This document shows, piece by piece, positions 1 to 8,668 of a DNA stretch of 64,000 bases. The notes under the pieces were generated by a model. It had not been told where the DNA came from and ran no database searches. It saw only the letters and a program-made list of their open reading frames with translations. Source of the stretch: Methylomonas rhizoryzae. Its GTDB lineage: Bacteria; Pseudomonadota; Gammaproteobacteria; Methylococcales; Methylomonadaceae. The first letter of the stretch is position 1. Every line of letters begins with the position of its first letter. A program made the translations under genes and the position numbers. The stretch lies in the NCBI RefSeq assembly GCF_008632455.1, contig NZ_CP043929.1, forward strand, positions 3,720,001-3,784,000, read 5' to 3'.

Positions 1-2
1 CC

Positions 3-665
3 CTGTTGAGCGGATTAACCGCTTGTTCCGGAGTGCAATCTCGTAACGAGCCAACAGCCGATTCGCCGACAGCCGCTAGAGTCTTGCAAGCGACGGGTTT
101 CAGCCACTTCGACGACAGCGGCCGGCTGAACGTCGGCCAGCGTTGGTTATCGGCCCGGCAAATAGCCAAACTGAACGCTTATCGCGGGCTGGCCGATCAA
201 TTGTACGACGAGCCATTAGGACCTGATGCGACGGTAGGCTCGCGAGTCATCGAAAACGAAGTGTACCGGGTCTATCTGGACCTCTATTTGCGCCAGGCCC
301 AAGCCAGCGACTACCGCACATTCAAAGACCGCTTGAAAACCGTGCTGCAACTGCCGTTGACTACCCGCTTCTACCATTGCATGAGCGGCACACCCGCGCT
401 AGCCGAGCAATGCATACGCGAAGACGGTAAACTGGCTTACACCCGCTTGGGTTATAAAACCGCAACGACCACCCGGGTCAATCTAGCTTGCGGCAGCGCT
501 GGCTGTAGCGACCAATTTCACGTAGGCGGTTTCAATTCCCGGCCGGGCCCGGTCGATTCCGCCTTGCTCGACGCCGGCTTATACGGAGTGGAATGGACAT
601 TGAACATGACCGGTCGAACCCTATTCAATTATTTGCTGATCAACGGCATCATCAATGCATTATAG
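3..665 (+). CDS. flgP: FlgP-like (LPP20 family) lipoprotein, 5' end cut by window edge
   Basis: The reading frame is open to the left edge, so the true start lies outside the window. The first visible residues, LLSGLTAC, look like the end of a lipoprotein signal peptide with a lipobox Cys. After it comes a segment (SARQIAKLNAYRGLADQLY, then a hydrophobic ATVGSRVIENE stretch) that matches the pattern of the LPP20/FlgP lipoproteins, which in Vibrio form an outer-membrane basal disc around the flagellar motor. The C-terminal half has four Cys residues and is not typical of FlgP. The gene overlaps the FlgT-like gene by 11 nt, which supports a shared flagellar role. The family call rests on motif memory and context. 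Confidence 0.6.
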   Translation: MLSGLTACSGVQSRNEPTADSPTAARVLQATGFSHFDDSGRLNVGQRWLSARQIAKLNAYRGLADQLYDEPLGPDATVGSRVIENEVYRVYLDLYLRQAQASDYRTFKDRLKTVLQLPLTTRFYHCMSGTPALAEQCIREDGKLAYTRLGYKTATTTRVNLACGSAGCSDQFHVGGFNSRPGPVDSALLDAGLYGVEWTLNMTGRTLFNYLLINGIINAL

Positions 666-1836
666 GTTTTGGCTTTCATTGGCACTGGCGCTGATATTGG
701 CGGCTTGCGGCAGCGGCGACGCCAGTCGCCGCATCGACCCGGAACAAATCCAACACCTGCGCAATCGCCAAGTGACGGTACAAGGCTTTGCGGCCGTCGG
801 CGTGGGCGGCGTCTCCGCCGCCCGGCAAGCAGCCATCGACGACGCTATCGCCCAAGCCGCCCGAACCCTGGCCGACCGCGACCCGGGCGCAATGTCGACC
901 AGCGAGGTCAAAGTGGTAGACGAATGGCAGGACCAAGACGGTTATCACGTGCAAGCCTTGGTGATGTTGTCTGCACAAAAAAGTTGTAATGCGCCGTACC
1001 GCAAACGTATCGTGGCAACCGGCTTTCCGGCCATGAATCCTTATCAGATCAGCGGCACGGAAACTCAAGACTTGTTCGGCGGCATTCCGCGCGAAATCGG
1101 CAACTTGCTGATGGAACGCGGCGATTTTATCGCCTACAACCTCACCGATTCGTCACTGTACGTCCGTCCGGATCTGGCCCCGGAAATTCCGGCCAGCGGC
1201 GGATTTTCCGGCAACGTCATTCTCGACATTGCCAAACGGCATAATGCCCAATTGGTGCTATCCGGCATCATTCGCGACTTTAGAGTGGAATCCACCGAAT
1301 ACGTGCGCGGAGCCGGCGTATTGGCCGAATTGAAATCGGCCATGCGCGATTACGTGGGCCGGCGCAGCATCGGCATAGACGTTTTCATGCACGACGGCTT
1401 CACCGGCGCCTTGCTGTTCCAACACCGCTACACCGATTCGATTATCGGCGACGTCAATCTACCCTCCGGCTACAACGTCGGTAGCGAACGCTTCGAAGAC
1501 ACCCCGTCCGGCCATAAAATCGGCGACATCGTCCGTCAGGCTAGCCAAGACATCGCCGACTTGTTCAGCTGCTATCCCTTCTCCGCCCGGGTCATCCGAA
1601 CCGAATTAGGCCGCATCACCATAGGCGCCGGCGCGCAAGACAAGATCAAAGTCGGCGACCGATTTATGGTGTATTCGGCCGGCTTCGCCGATAGCGCCGG
1701 CCTGGGCTATACCGACCCTATCGGCATCTTGAGCATTGCCGAAGTCGGTCCGTCTATGGCGGCCGGCAGCCTGGAGCAAAACGCGCGCACCTTGGTCCGC
1801 CCCGGCGACTGGGTACGCAGTTTTACCACCTATTGA
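655..1836 (+). CDS. flgT: FlgT-like flagellar assembly protein
   Basis: A 393-residue exported protein with a signal peptide ending ILAACG, which could also be a lipobox. The order is an N-terminal domain (QVTVQGFAAVGVGG, then AIDDAIAQAARTLADRDPGAM), a middle domain beginning RKRIVATGFPAMNP, and a C-terminal domain with IGAGAQDKIKVGDRF. This is the three-domain plan of FlgT, which builds the H-ring of the sodium-driven polar flagellum in Vibrio. It overlaps the preceding flgP-like gene, in the manner of the flgO/flgP/flgT genes. No other flagellar gene is visible here, so the pair may be an outlying flagellar operon. Confidence 0.72.
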   Translation: MHYRFWLSLALALILAACGSGDASRRIDPEQIQHLRNRQVTVQGFAAVGVGGVSAARQAAIDDAIAQAARTLADRDPGAMSTSEVKVVDEWQDQDGYHVQALVMLSAQKSCNAPYRKRIVATGFPAMNPYQISGTETQDLFGGIPREIGNLLMERGDFIAYNLTDSSLYVRPDLAPEIPASGGFSGNVILDIAKRHNAQLVLSGIIRDFRVESTEYVRGAGVLAELKSAMRDYVGRRSIGIDVFMHDGFTGALLFQHRYTDSIIGDVNLPSGYNVGSERFEDTPSGHKIGDIVRQASQDIADLFSCYPFSARVIRTELGRITIGAGAQDKIKVGDRFMVYSAGFADSAGLGYTDPIGILSIAEVGPSMAAGSLEQNARTLVRPGDWVRSFTTY

Positions 1837-1901
1837 GCCCCGCCGGCATGCAGCCGGAATCAATCTAGGCAAATTCGCCGCACGAATGCGGGCTTTACCC
1901 C

Positions 1902-2234
1902 TCAAGCCGACGCCGAGTCCGAAAATAGCCGAATGACGACCACCCCGGCAACGATCAAAGCCATGCCCCAAAGTGCCGGCGCATCCAATTTCTGCCCGAA
2001 GCCGAACCAACCGACCAAGGTAATCAAGACGATGCCGGCCCCGGACCAGATGGCGTAACAGACACCGACCGGAATGGTACGCAAGGTCAGCATCAAACAA
2101 TAAAACGCCAACCCGTAACCCGCCAGCGTCAATAGCGATGGCCAGAACCGGGAAAACTCCTCGCTGGCTTTCAACGCCGACGTCGCGATCACTTCCGCCA
2201 CGATGGCAACCGCCAGAAACCACCAATCGTTCAT
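1902..2234 (-). CDS. emrE: EmrE-type small multidrug resistance transporter
   Basis: A 110-residue protein with four hydrophobic helices, the normal size for the small multidrug resistance family. The essential membrane Glu is at residue 14 (AIVAEV), and the helix 3 motif AIWSGAGIVLITLVGW closely matches EmrE (AIWSGVGIVLI). These transporters work as inner-membrane dimers exchanging protons for lipophilic cations. The gene is convergent with flgT and has no operon partner. A guanidinium exporter (Gdx/SugE) is less likely because of the strong EmrE-like helix 3 and C-terminal sequence. Confidence 0.9.
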   Translation of the reverse strand: MNDWWFLAVAIVAEVIATSALKASEEFSRFWPSLLTLAGYGLAFYCLMLTLRTIPVGVCYAIWSGAGIVLITLVGWFGFGQKLDAPALWGMALIVAGVVVIRLFSDSASA

Positions 2235-2538
2235 TACGTTTTTGCCTCATTAAAATACCGCAAGCCAAAAAACCTCATTAATGGTAGCTTTTACAAAACC
2301 ACACACTAGCCGAGAGATTCATCATGGCGTCCCGGAATGTAAACCTGATAAGTACGAAAGCTGCGAACGACACACCGAGAGCCCTTCAAACTTCAACATG
2401 CTGATGTCTTTCTCTGAAAGTAGCGCGTTAGTCTTCCAGGCAAAATGCCCTAACGCAAAACATCCTCCACTTTCATCGCCGGCACCATGCCGCGCCCTCA
2501 TGAACGTTAGGTAATTATCACCATGCAGGGGACCTGCC
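2235..2538. other. Non-coding stretch between emrE and the IS66-disrupted gene
   Basis: About 300 bases with no convincing gene. Short open frames on both strands lack family-like sequence. The region should hold the promoters for the divergent emrE gene and for the exported-protein gene at 2539, but no clear -35/-10 pair was picked out. Confidence 0.4.
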
Positions 2539-2752
2539 ATGCCCATTACAACCCATAAACAGCTCTCGACTCACCGAATTCTGTTGACTGCAATCGGTTG
2601 CATTTTCTGGCTGATGATAGGCCTGCATCAATCACCGGTTTGGGCGGCATCCGTGGTTAAAGGCATCCGGCTCAGCAAAACCAACCCGGTTGAAAATACC
2701 GCCAATCAGACCTTTGATAGCTATATCACGCTGACCAACACCACTAAGAACA
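2539..2752 (+). pseudogene. Exported protein of unknown function, 3' end lost to IS66
   Basis: The frame starts MPITTHKQLS and has a long signal peptide ending SPVWAA. The mature part (VVKGIRLSKTNPVENTANQTF and DSYITLTNTTKNS) reads like a small periplasmic or surface domain. At 2753 the sequence changes into the GTAAGCG start typical of IS66-family ends, and the frame then runs nonsensically into the element, so the gene is interrupted. No matching 3' part was found on the far side of the element. Function unknown. Confidence 0.5.
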
Positions 2753-2872
2753 GTAAGCGATCTTTTAACCACATCTGTATAAGCAGACCGAAAGGCGTGA
2801 AGATAGTGTCCCCTTATCACAAGGTGGACACCTACGAAGGAGCACAAGATTCAATTATCGCGGCCATTAATC

Positions 2873-3241
2873 GTGGGACATGGTCGAGACGGCCGATGTC
2901 TGTATGATCCGGAAGCCAAGCGGGAGTTGGTGGACGTTTGCTTGCAACCGGGTATTTCGGTAGTCAAGGTCGCGCTGGAATACGGTATTAATGCCAATCT
3001 GCTGCGCAAGTGGATGGGGCTTTACCGTGAAACGGGGCAACCGAACACGAACATTCCGTTAGCATTGCCGGCTTTTGTACCCGTTCATTCACTGAACGCT
3101 GAAAAATCGGCTGAGTCGATACTCAATGCGGAGTTGCCCAACGGCGTTAAACTGGCGTTGCTCTCTGGTGCGCTGACCGATCTACCATTGATTTTGAAAG
3201 TCTTAGCCGAGCTGCCATGTTCCGTTTCGACGCCGGATTGA
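2873..3241 (+). CDS. tnpA: IS66 TnpA (ORF1) DNA-binding protein
   Basis: A 122-residue protein whose N-terminal half (YDPEAKRELVDVCLQPG, then EYGINANLLRKWMGLY) is the helix-turn-helix of IS66 ORF1. It is needed together with TnpB and TnpC for transposition. It starts with GTG and overlaps tnpB by 25 nt, the usual translational coupling in this family. It appears intact although the element is truncated. Confidence 0.85.
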   Translation: MGHGRDGRCLYDPEAKRELVDVCLQPGISVVKVALEYGINANLLRKWMGLYRETGQPNTNIPLALPAFVPVHSLNAEKSAESILNAELPNGVKLALLSGALTDLPLILKVLAELPCSVSTPD

Positions 3242-3570
3242 AGGTCTACCTGCACCGCGAGCCGGTCGATGATGGTCGCAAGGCCATTAATGGCTTGGCA
3301 TTGTTGGTCGAGCAGGCATTAGGCCTGAACCCCTTTGAGCCGGCCATCTATGTGTTCAGCAATCGGCGGCGGGATCGGATCAAACTGCTGTTATGGGATC
3401 GTACCGGTTTCTGGCTGATGCTCAAACGGCTGGAGACGGATCGATTTTGCTGGCCGAAAGAGGCGGCTGTCGTCACGTTGACGGTCGAGCAACTGCACTG
3501 GCTGTTAGCCGGTATTGACCTGGCGGCGATGCGGCCGCATCCGGCGCGAAGGTATGCAAAAGTTAGCTGA
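3217..3570 (+). CDS. tnpB: IS66 accessory protein TnpB (ORF2)
   Basis: A 117-residue protein with the family hallmarks VYLHREPVDDGRKAINGLALLVE, seen here as VYLHREPVDDGRKAI followed by NGLALLVE, then NRRRDRIKLLLWDRTGFWLMLKRLE. TnpB has no known catalytic motif but is required for IS66 movement. It is full length and sits between tnpA and tnpC. Confidence 0.92.
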   Translation: MFRFDAGLKVYLHREPVDDGRKAINGLALLVEQALGLNPFEPAIYVFSNRRRDRIKLLLWDRTGFWLMLKRLETDRFCWPKEAAVVTLTVEQLHWLLAGIDLAAMRPHPARRYAKVS

Positions 3571-3601
3571 AACAATGGCTTAAATCGAATAAAATAGCGG
3601 C

Positions 3602-5098
3602 ATGACGACCACCATCACGCTGTCCGCTGACGAATACCAAGCGTTGCTATCCGACCAGCAAACCTTGCTGACCGAGCAACAACGGCTGACTCAACAACTG
3701 CGGTTAGTGACGATCGAGCGTGATTGTTTGAAAGAACGCGTGGATGCCTTTTTGCATAAGCTGTATGCCGCCAAGTCTGAAGCGCGGGCCAACCCAACAC
3801 AACGCGACCTATTCCTGAACGAAGCCGAAGCCTTAGCCCCTAAAGGTGCACCGGTCGCCGAGGAAAGTACGCCCGAAACGATCGAGGTGGCCGGCCACAA
3901 CCGCAAAAAACGCGGCCGCAAACCACTCGATCCGCATCTGCCGCGCGAGATTGTGCGGCATGAACTGCCGGAAGCCGAACGCCTCTGCGCGCATGACGGC
4001 AGTCGGCTGGTGGAAATCGGCGCCGAAATCAGCGAGCAACTCGACATCGTGCCGCAACAGGTTCGGGTGATTCAGCATCACCGTATCAAATATGCCTGCC
4101 CCTGCTGCGACAACAGCATTCGGGTGACGCCGGCACCGGTTCGCATCATTCCCAAAGGCTTATTCACCGAAGCCGCATTGGCCTGGATCGTCACCGCCAA
4201 ATACCAGGATGGTCTGCCGCTGTACCGACAAGCTGCATTACTCAGCCGTTTCGGCGGCGATCTGTCGCGCACCACGCTGGCGGCCAGCATGGTACGGGTC
4301 GGGCAGGCGGTGCAGCCCATCATCAATTTACTGCGCGACCATCTGCTGGAGGCCGATCTGATCCTGGGCGACGAAACCGCCGTGCAGGTGCTTAAGGAAT
4401 CCGGGCGCGCCGCGCAAACGAAAAGTTATTTGTGGGCACAGATGACCGGCTCCGGGCCGCCGATCCGACTGTTCAGCTACACGCCGGGGCGCGGCGGCAC
4501 GCATGCGCAGCCGCTGTATGACGGCATCAAACCCGGTACGGTCCTGATGAGCGACGGCTATGAAGTGTATAACACCATTGCGGCGGTGCGCGGTGTCATT
4601 CACCTCGGCTGTTGGGCGCATGCGCGCCGTTACTTTGTCGAAGCCGAAACCGCCATACCCAAAGCCGTGCGCGGCCCGGAACAACTGGCGACGCAGTTTA
4701 TTGCCGCCATAGGCCAACTCTACGCCATTGAAGCCAAAGCGAAAGACCTGAGCGTCGAACAACGTGGACAGCAGCGGCAACAGTTGAGCAAACCAGTGTT
4801 AGCCAAGATCGAAGGCTTGCTGGTAGAGCATCTGCATGCGGTCACCCCCGGCAGTTTGCTGGGTAAGGCCTTGCATTACCTGTCGTCGCAATGGCCGAAG
4901 CTGATCCGCTTTGTCGAGAACGGTGCTTGGCCTATTGGTAGAGTCGAGATGTGGCGCGATGGCCTAAGGTTAGGCCTAACTGTTGCTGCCTCTTTCGTTT
5001 GGCAGTGCCTCATTTCAATCGAGCGCGCACCGCTGACCCGCAAAGCGTTGAAATGTCGCTCCAATCCTCGCACCGCGCTCGTTCATAGCCGCGTTTGA
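3602..5098 (+). pseudogene. tnpC: IS66 transposase TnpC, C-terminus replaced by unrelated sequence
   Basis: The frame starts with a coiled-coil leucine-rich N-terminus, then the zinc-binding IS66 region (YACPCCDN) and the DDE core. Two catalytic Asp positions are visible (ILGDETAVQVL and LMSDGYEVYN). IS66 similarity ends at SQWPKLIRFVENGAWPI (about codon 445). The family normally continues with a CENAIRPF block carrying the catalytic Glu; here it is replaced by some 54 unrelated residues up to 5098. The transposase should be inactive. Confidence 0.85.
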
Positions 5099-5201
5099 AT
5101 TGTCTGAGCTCTACACTAATCGCGGCTCATAATTGCACTTCTTGTCCATTACGACTTTCTAGACTTTAAGAGTCGCCGTTTTTTACTCGTATCTTTCGCA
5201 A
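5099..5201. other. Short spacer between IS66 remnant and the three-gene operon
   Basis: About 100 bases. No hairpin terminator with a T tract was found for the minus-strand operon, though TTTTTTACTC-like T runs lie near 5180. It marks the other border of the AT-richer segment. Confidence 0.3.
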
Positions 5202-6182
5202 TCAATGCGGAAAAAGCACAGTCGGAAGATGATTTCCGATATAACCGATTATGAAATCCCGCTCATTTCTGTCTTCAATAAAATGAATACGATGACTCTT
5301 CGAAAAATCAGTATGGCGTTCAAATACGCCAAATACGTTTCCCTTTGGCATACGGAATTTACGGGCAGCAAGGTGATCGGAGTTGCTCATTGTAGAAGCG
5401 CTTTCTCCTCGCCATTGAAACAGGTAACTCGGAGCAACAGATCCGGCGTCACGCCAATGTTCCGCTGTTTCATTCATTTTGGCTAATTTTGCCAGCACTC
5501 CGCTAATGTATCGGGAATCAAGTTGTTCGATTTGATCTGCGACATCAGGCGAAAATCGTAAATTTGGGAAAAGCTTCCCTTTCTCAGAATTCAATTCTGC
5601 TGCCGTGGTAACCGAGCTAATATATCTTTTCTTGAACAATTCCAGAAGCGAATAACAATGACTTTCGCGACTGGCATGATCAACCATAACTTCTCCAACG
5701 ATTGATAGATCCTTACAAACATAAGCTTTGAGCTGATGCACATCCCATAAAGGGGATGTAGGCACACTGACTACAATATCTCCGCGGTAAAGAGCGAAAC
5801 CAACTGCAAAACAGTCTGGCCCTTCAACGGTTGCTATACGGTACTCTTGACCAATCAACGCCTCTTCAAGCTCTTGATCAAGTGATATGCCATTCTCAAT
5901 TGGTATTTTCGTATCGAGTGTCAATACGAAGGATCGCATTTCACGATCTATGGTGCTATCAAATAACCATTCTTCTACCGCCCATTCATCATCAGACTGT
6001 GTCGGTATACGGACATCCTGAAGGCAGCATTGAGACCGGACGACATTATTAGTGGCCCCGATGTCAATTAATGTAGCGATAACCGAAACAAACTCTTCGA
6101 AAGCTATACGCGCAGTTGTGAGATCGGGGACGGAGCAACGGGTAATAGATGTTTCATTGAAAATGATATCTGGCGTACGCAT
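5202..6182 (-). CDS. Unknown protein, third gene of DUF262-ATPase operon
   Basis: A 326-residue soluble protein without signal peptide or membrane segment. I do not recognise a family. The N-terminal half is acidic and mixed alpha/beta. The last 60 residues (AARKFRMPKGNVFGVFERH, then IHFIEDRNERDFIIGYIGNHLPT) look like a compact beta-rich domain. It begins 8 nt after the ATPase stop and is the last gene of a tightly packed three-gene operon. By position it could be the effector or specificity subunit of a defence module, but this is inference. The operon is visibly AT-richer than its neighbours, suggesting transfer. Confidence 0.75.
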   Translation of the reverse strand: MRTPDIIFNETSITRCSVPDLTTARIAFEEFVSVIATLIDIGATNNVVRSQCCLQDVRIPTQSDDEWAVEEWLFDSTIDREMRSFVLTLDTKIPIENGISLDQELEEALIGQEYRIATVEGPDCFAVGFALYRGDIVVSVPTSPLWDVHQLKAYVCKDLSIVGEVMVDHASRESHCYSLLELFKKRYISSVTTAAELNSEKGKLFPNLRFSPDVADQIEQLDSRYISGVLAKLAKMNETAEHWRDAGSVAPSYLFQWRGESASTMSNSDHLAARKFRMPKGNVFGVFERHTDFSKSHRIHFIEDRNERDFIIGYIGNHLPTVLFPH

Positions 6183-6190
6183 ATTTCATT

Positions 6191-7291
6191 TCAGGTCTTC
6201 GATTTACGGACGAGTGCCGCGAGCATACGTTCGTGTTCATCAAAAAAGCCATCAGGCCAGAAGGAAAGTCTACCGTTAGCATCAATTTCCGGTGTTTCTA
6301 TATAGGCATTTGTCCCTTCACGTTGGAAGTAATGAAATGCAACGTTTTCAGCTGTTAACTCTTCTCGCCGAACTGCCACACGCAATCCATTCATGACGTG
6401 GTCGCTGTGGGTCTCTAAAATAACCTGGACATTTCGACCAACCAAAGCAATCAACCTTGCAAGTTCGGCTTGACCTCGTGGATGTAAGTGAGCCTCAGGG
6501 TTTTCCAATAGTAATACGGTGCCGGATTCAGCAGAAAGCAGAGCCACTACGAGTGGTAAACAATACGTCAAACCGAAGCCGACATGAGTTGGCCTATAGT
6601 AACGCGAAGCCACATCACCTCGCCGTTCAAAACCATAACCTAACAGAGAAACTCCGGCGTCGCGTAGCGGTTTCACATCTATGCGTACACCAGGGCTAAG
6701 TTCGCCCAACCATGCCTGAACATGATGAATAAGGCTATCGCCTTTAGCGGCTGGATGGCGCGCAGCAATATTTTCTACGGGTGCCTCGCCATGTTCGATT
6801 AGGTAACGAATTGCATATTCACCATAGATACCTAACCCTTTGGTTTGCTCGACATCTTCATATGGATAAGTGAGCCGAGGTCCCCAGCGTTCCGCGCTCA
6901 GATACGAAAACCGTAACTGATCAAGAGTAGCCAAATCCTTGCGCTCGAATACGTCTTCTGTAACCAGTCGGTGAGTCTGGGGATGATATTTGAAACGCCA
7001 CGAATGCGACTGCTGAGACGTTTCACAGGCGATTAGCATCTCGTCAGACTCGGCAAATTCGTATAACAACTCTCGACCGCTACCCTGAGATACGTAGTCG
7101 CCATTAGGAAATAATTCAACGTGATCAGTGCTTGGGTCTCGCTGATAATCGATCTGTTTCAAAAGCAAGAGCGCTTGTATTACCGAACTTTTACCCGCAC
7201 TGTTCAAGCCGGCAAGTAGCGTGACGTTACGAAATGGAATTTCTAAAGTCTTAAATCCTTTGAAATTTTCAAGATGCAGATTTTTCAGCAT
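6191..7291 (-). CDS. AAA family ATPase, DUF3696-like (OLD/RecF-like)
   Basis: A 366-residue P-loop ATPase. It opens with LKNLHLENFKGF, the typical SMC/RecF-like entry, followed by Walker A GLNSAGKSS at residues 28-36. It continues with the Walker B and D-loop block GTVLLLENPEAHLHP around 257-271 and the H-loop region ETHSDHVMNGLR around 293. The C-terminal part, with GRLSFWPDGFFDE, matches the DUF3696 pattern. There is no TOPRIM domain, so it is not a full OLD nuclease. Its start overlaps the DUF262 gene by 23 nt. Such ATPases in antiphage systems sense or assemble with an effector; that role is inferred here. Confidence 0.85.
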   Translation of the reverse strand: MLKNLHLENFKGFKTLEIPFRNVTLLAGLNSAGKSSVIQALLLLKQIDYQRDPSTDHVELFPNGDYVSQGSGRELLYEFAESDEMLIACETSQQSHSWRFKYHPQTHRLVTEDVFERKDLATLDQLRFSYLSAERWGPRLTYPYEDVEQTKGLGIYGEYAIRYLIEHGEAPVENIAARHPAAKGDSLIHHVQAWLGELSPGVRIDVKPLRDAGVSLLGYGFERRGDVASRYYRPTHVGFGLTYCLPLVVALLSAESGTVLLLENPEAHLHPRGQAELARLIALVGRNVQVILETHSDHVMNGLRVAVRREELTAENVAFHYFQREGTNAYIETPEIDANGRLSFWPDGFFDEHERMLAALVRKSKT

Positions 7292-8450
7292 GCATAACCT
7301 CCTGAATCAGATTTTCGATTTTTTTAAACCGTAGCCGTACATTAGAAACGGAGCCTGTAGCCGCTGAAATCGACGATTGAAAATCAAAGTCATGCATCAA
7401 AATCTTTGCGAATTTATTCATCAGCTCATCGCGATGTTTCTCAAGGTAATCGATTTCATCGCTCGAAAGTTTTGACAAACTCACTGCCCACACTTCGAAA
7501 AGTGCTTTATTGATTGGGCTTAGCCTATATCCGGAACCGTAATATTTTCGAAACGCCCATTTGCCAAAGATCCGCTTCGCAGCATCCATCGTATTTTTGA
7601 AGCGTTTGGTTAGGTTCTTAATTTTATTATCCGGCCACGAATTGATTTCATCCATGGTTTGAATTAATAACGCATCGAGATCGCCAGTACTGTATTTATC
7701 GGGAGGATTAATATAGAACGCACAAAATCTAAGTACACACTCCCGATCGGCCATGCGCTCGTCGCGAATACTATTACGGGTTGCCTCTTTGAAATTTTTG
7801 GATTCAGCCAATTCTTTTAGTAATTGTGTAGCGGCTCCTTGCTTGATAGCATGGCGAATTTCCTGTGCCGATAATGGCAATCCGCCGGTATTAATGCGCT
7901 TGAAGATATTAAACATAACCGGCGAAGGAGTACCCGGCTGAATTATGTGAACGGTGACTTCACTTTCTAAGATTCGGCGTTGCATCTGCCGATTAAGATC
8001 AACAAATTTTTTACCATTCAGCTTATGAAGAAACTCTAATCCCTGTAACACCAACTCTTTGTCGTGAATGAACTCCTTGAGTGTCGTGATACGTTGCAGG
8101 CCGTCAACTACAGACCAGCAATCATGTTGATTCGAAGCGACGTAAAATACAGGTAAGGGAATCCGCAGCAGCAAAGATTCAATGAGGCGCGATTTCCTAG
8201 TCAGGTCCCATATACCGGCCCGACGTTGAAAATCAGGCATCAAGTCTATCTCTTCATCACCACCTCGAATCCTTGCCATGATTAAATCGACCGTCATAGG
8301 CTTAGTCTTGACATCGATCTTTTCAGGATCGAAGGGCTCAACAATTGCGACGGCGTCATCAGAAGTTTTCTCAACCTCTACTCCAGTACGCTGCTGATCA
8401 GAAGTCAATTCTTCCAACAACTCTTGTTCTTGCAAATTTTCTTTATCCAT
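7269..8450 (-). CDS. DUF262 domain protein (GmrS N-terminal-like)
   Basis: A 393-residue protein. After an acidic leader of about 45 residues comes a DUF262/ParB-Srx-like domain with DLMPDFQRRAGIW (70-81), the signature DGLQR at 116-120 and NTGGLPLSAQEIRHAI. DUF262 is the N-terminal domain of GmrSD-type modification-dependent restriction enzymes and binds or hydrolyses nucleotides there. The C-terminal third lacks the DUF1524 HNH motif of GmrSD and is helical, so no nuclease is visible. It is the first gene of the three-gene operon and overlaps the ATPase gene by 23 nt. Confidence 0.88.
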   Translation of the reverse strand: MDKENLQEQELLEELTSDQQRTGVEVEKTSDDAVAIVEPFDPEKIDVKTKPMTVDLIMARIRGGDEEIDLMPDFQRRAGIWDLTRKSRLIESLLLRIPLPVFYVASNQHDCWSVVDGLQRITTLKEFIHDKELVLQGLEFLHKLNGKKFVDLNRQMQRRILESEVTVHIIQPGTPSPVMFNIFKRINTGGLPLSAQEIRHAIKQGAATQLLKELAESKNFKEATRNSIRDERMADRECVLRFCAFYINPPDKYSTGDLDALLIQTMDEINSWPDNKIKNLTKRFKNTMDAAKRIFGKWAFRKYYGSGYRLSPINKALFEVWAVSLSKLSSDEIDYLEKHRDELMNKFAKILMHDFDFQSSISAATGSVSNVRLRFKKIENLIQEVMHAEKSAS

Positions 8451-8668
8451 GTAACCCAGATCGCTTTAATCTTTGCCTAACAAATTGCTTATCACCAAAA
8501 ACTACAAATTCAAAGAATGTTCGGGCAGCAATCACAATATGCTCATTATAAGTGGTTATATCAGGCTGCTGTCAGCGCCCTAATTAGAATTAGCCATGAC
8601 CTCCGAGCCATGCACCTCAGTCATATCGCAAACCGTTGGCCAGTGCCGCTTCTTTAGCGGATAGCGAT
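8451..8668. other. Intergenic region upstream of the DUF262 operon
   Basis: About 220 bases between the VanY stop and the DUF262 start. It should hold the promoter of the three-gene operon. It is AT-rich near the operon and changes to the GC-rich style of the VanY gene near 8650, which could mark one border of acquired DNA. No repeat or attachment site was recognised. Confidence 0.4.

Larger units (their letters stand above)
2753..4936 (+). mobile_element. IS66-family insertion sequence, right end missing
   Basis: The element has the IS66 order tnpA-tnpB-tnpC on the plus strand. The left end is placed at 2753, where GTAAGCG matches the usual first bases of IS66 terminal repeats. TnpC similarity stops abruptly after ENGAWPI near 4936, and no GTAAGCG-type end (CGCTTAC in this orientation) was seen downstream to 5200, so the right end and terminal repeat are deleted. 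The element should no longer be mobile by itself. Confidence 0.75.

Noticed and set aside
4961..4980. GGCCTAAGGTTAGGCCTAAC beside the IS66 break, resembling attC core sites
   Set aside because: No partner core site or palindromic arm of attC size is nearby; probably chance.
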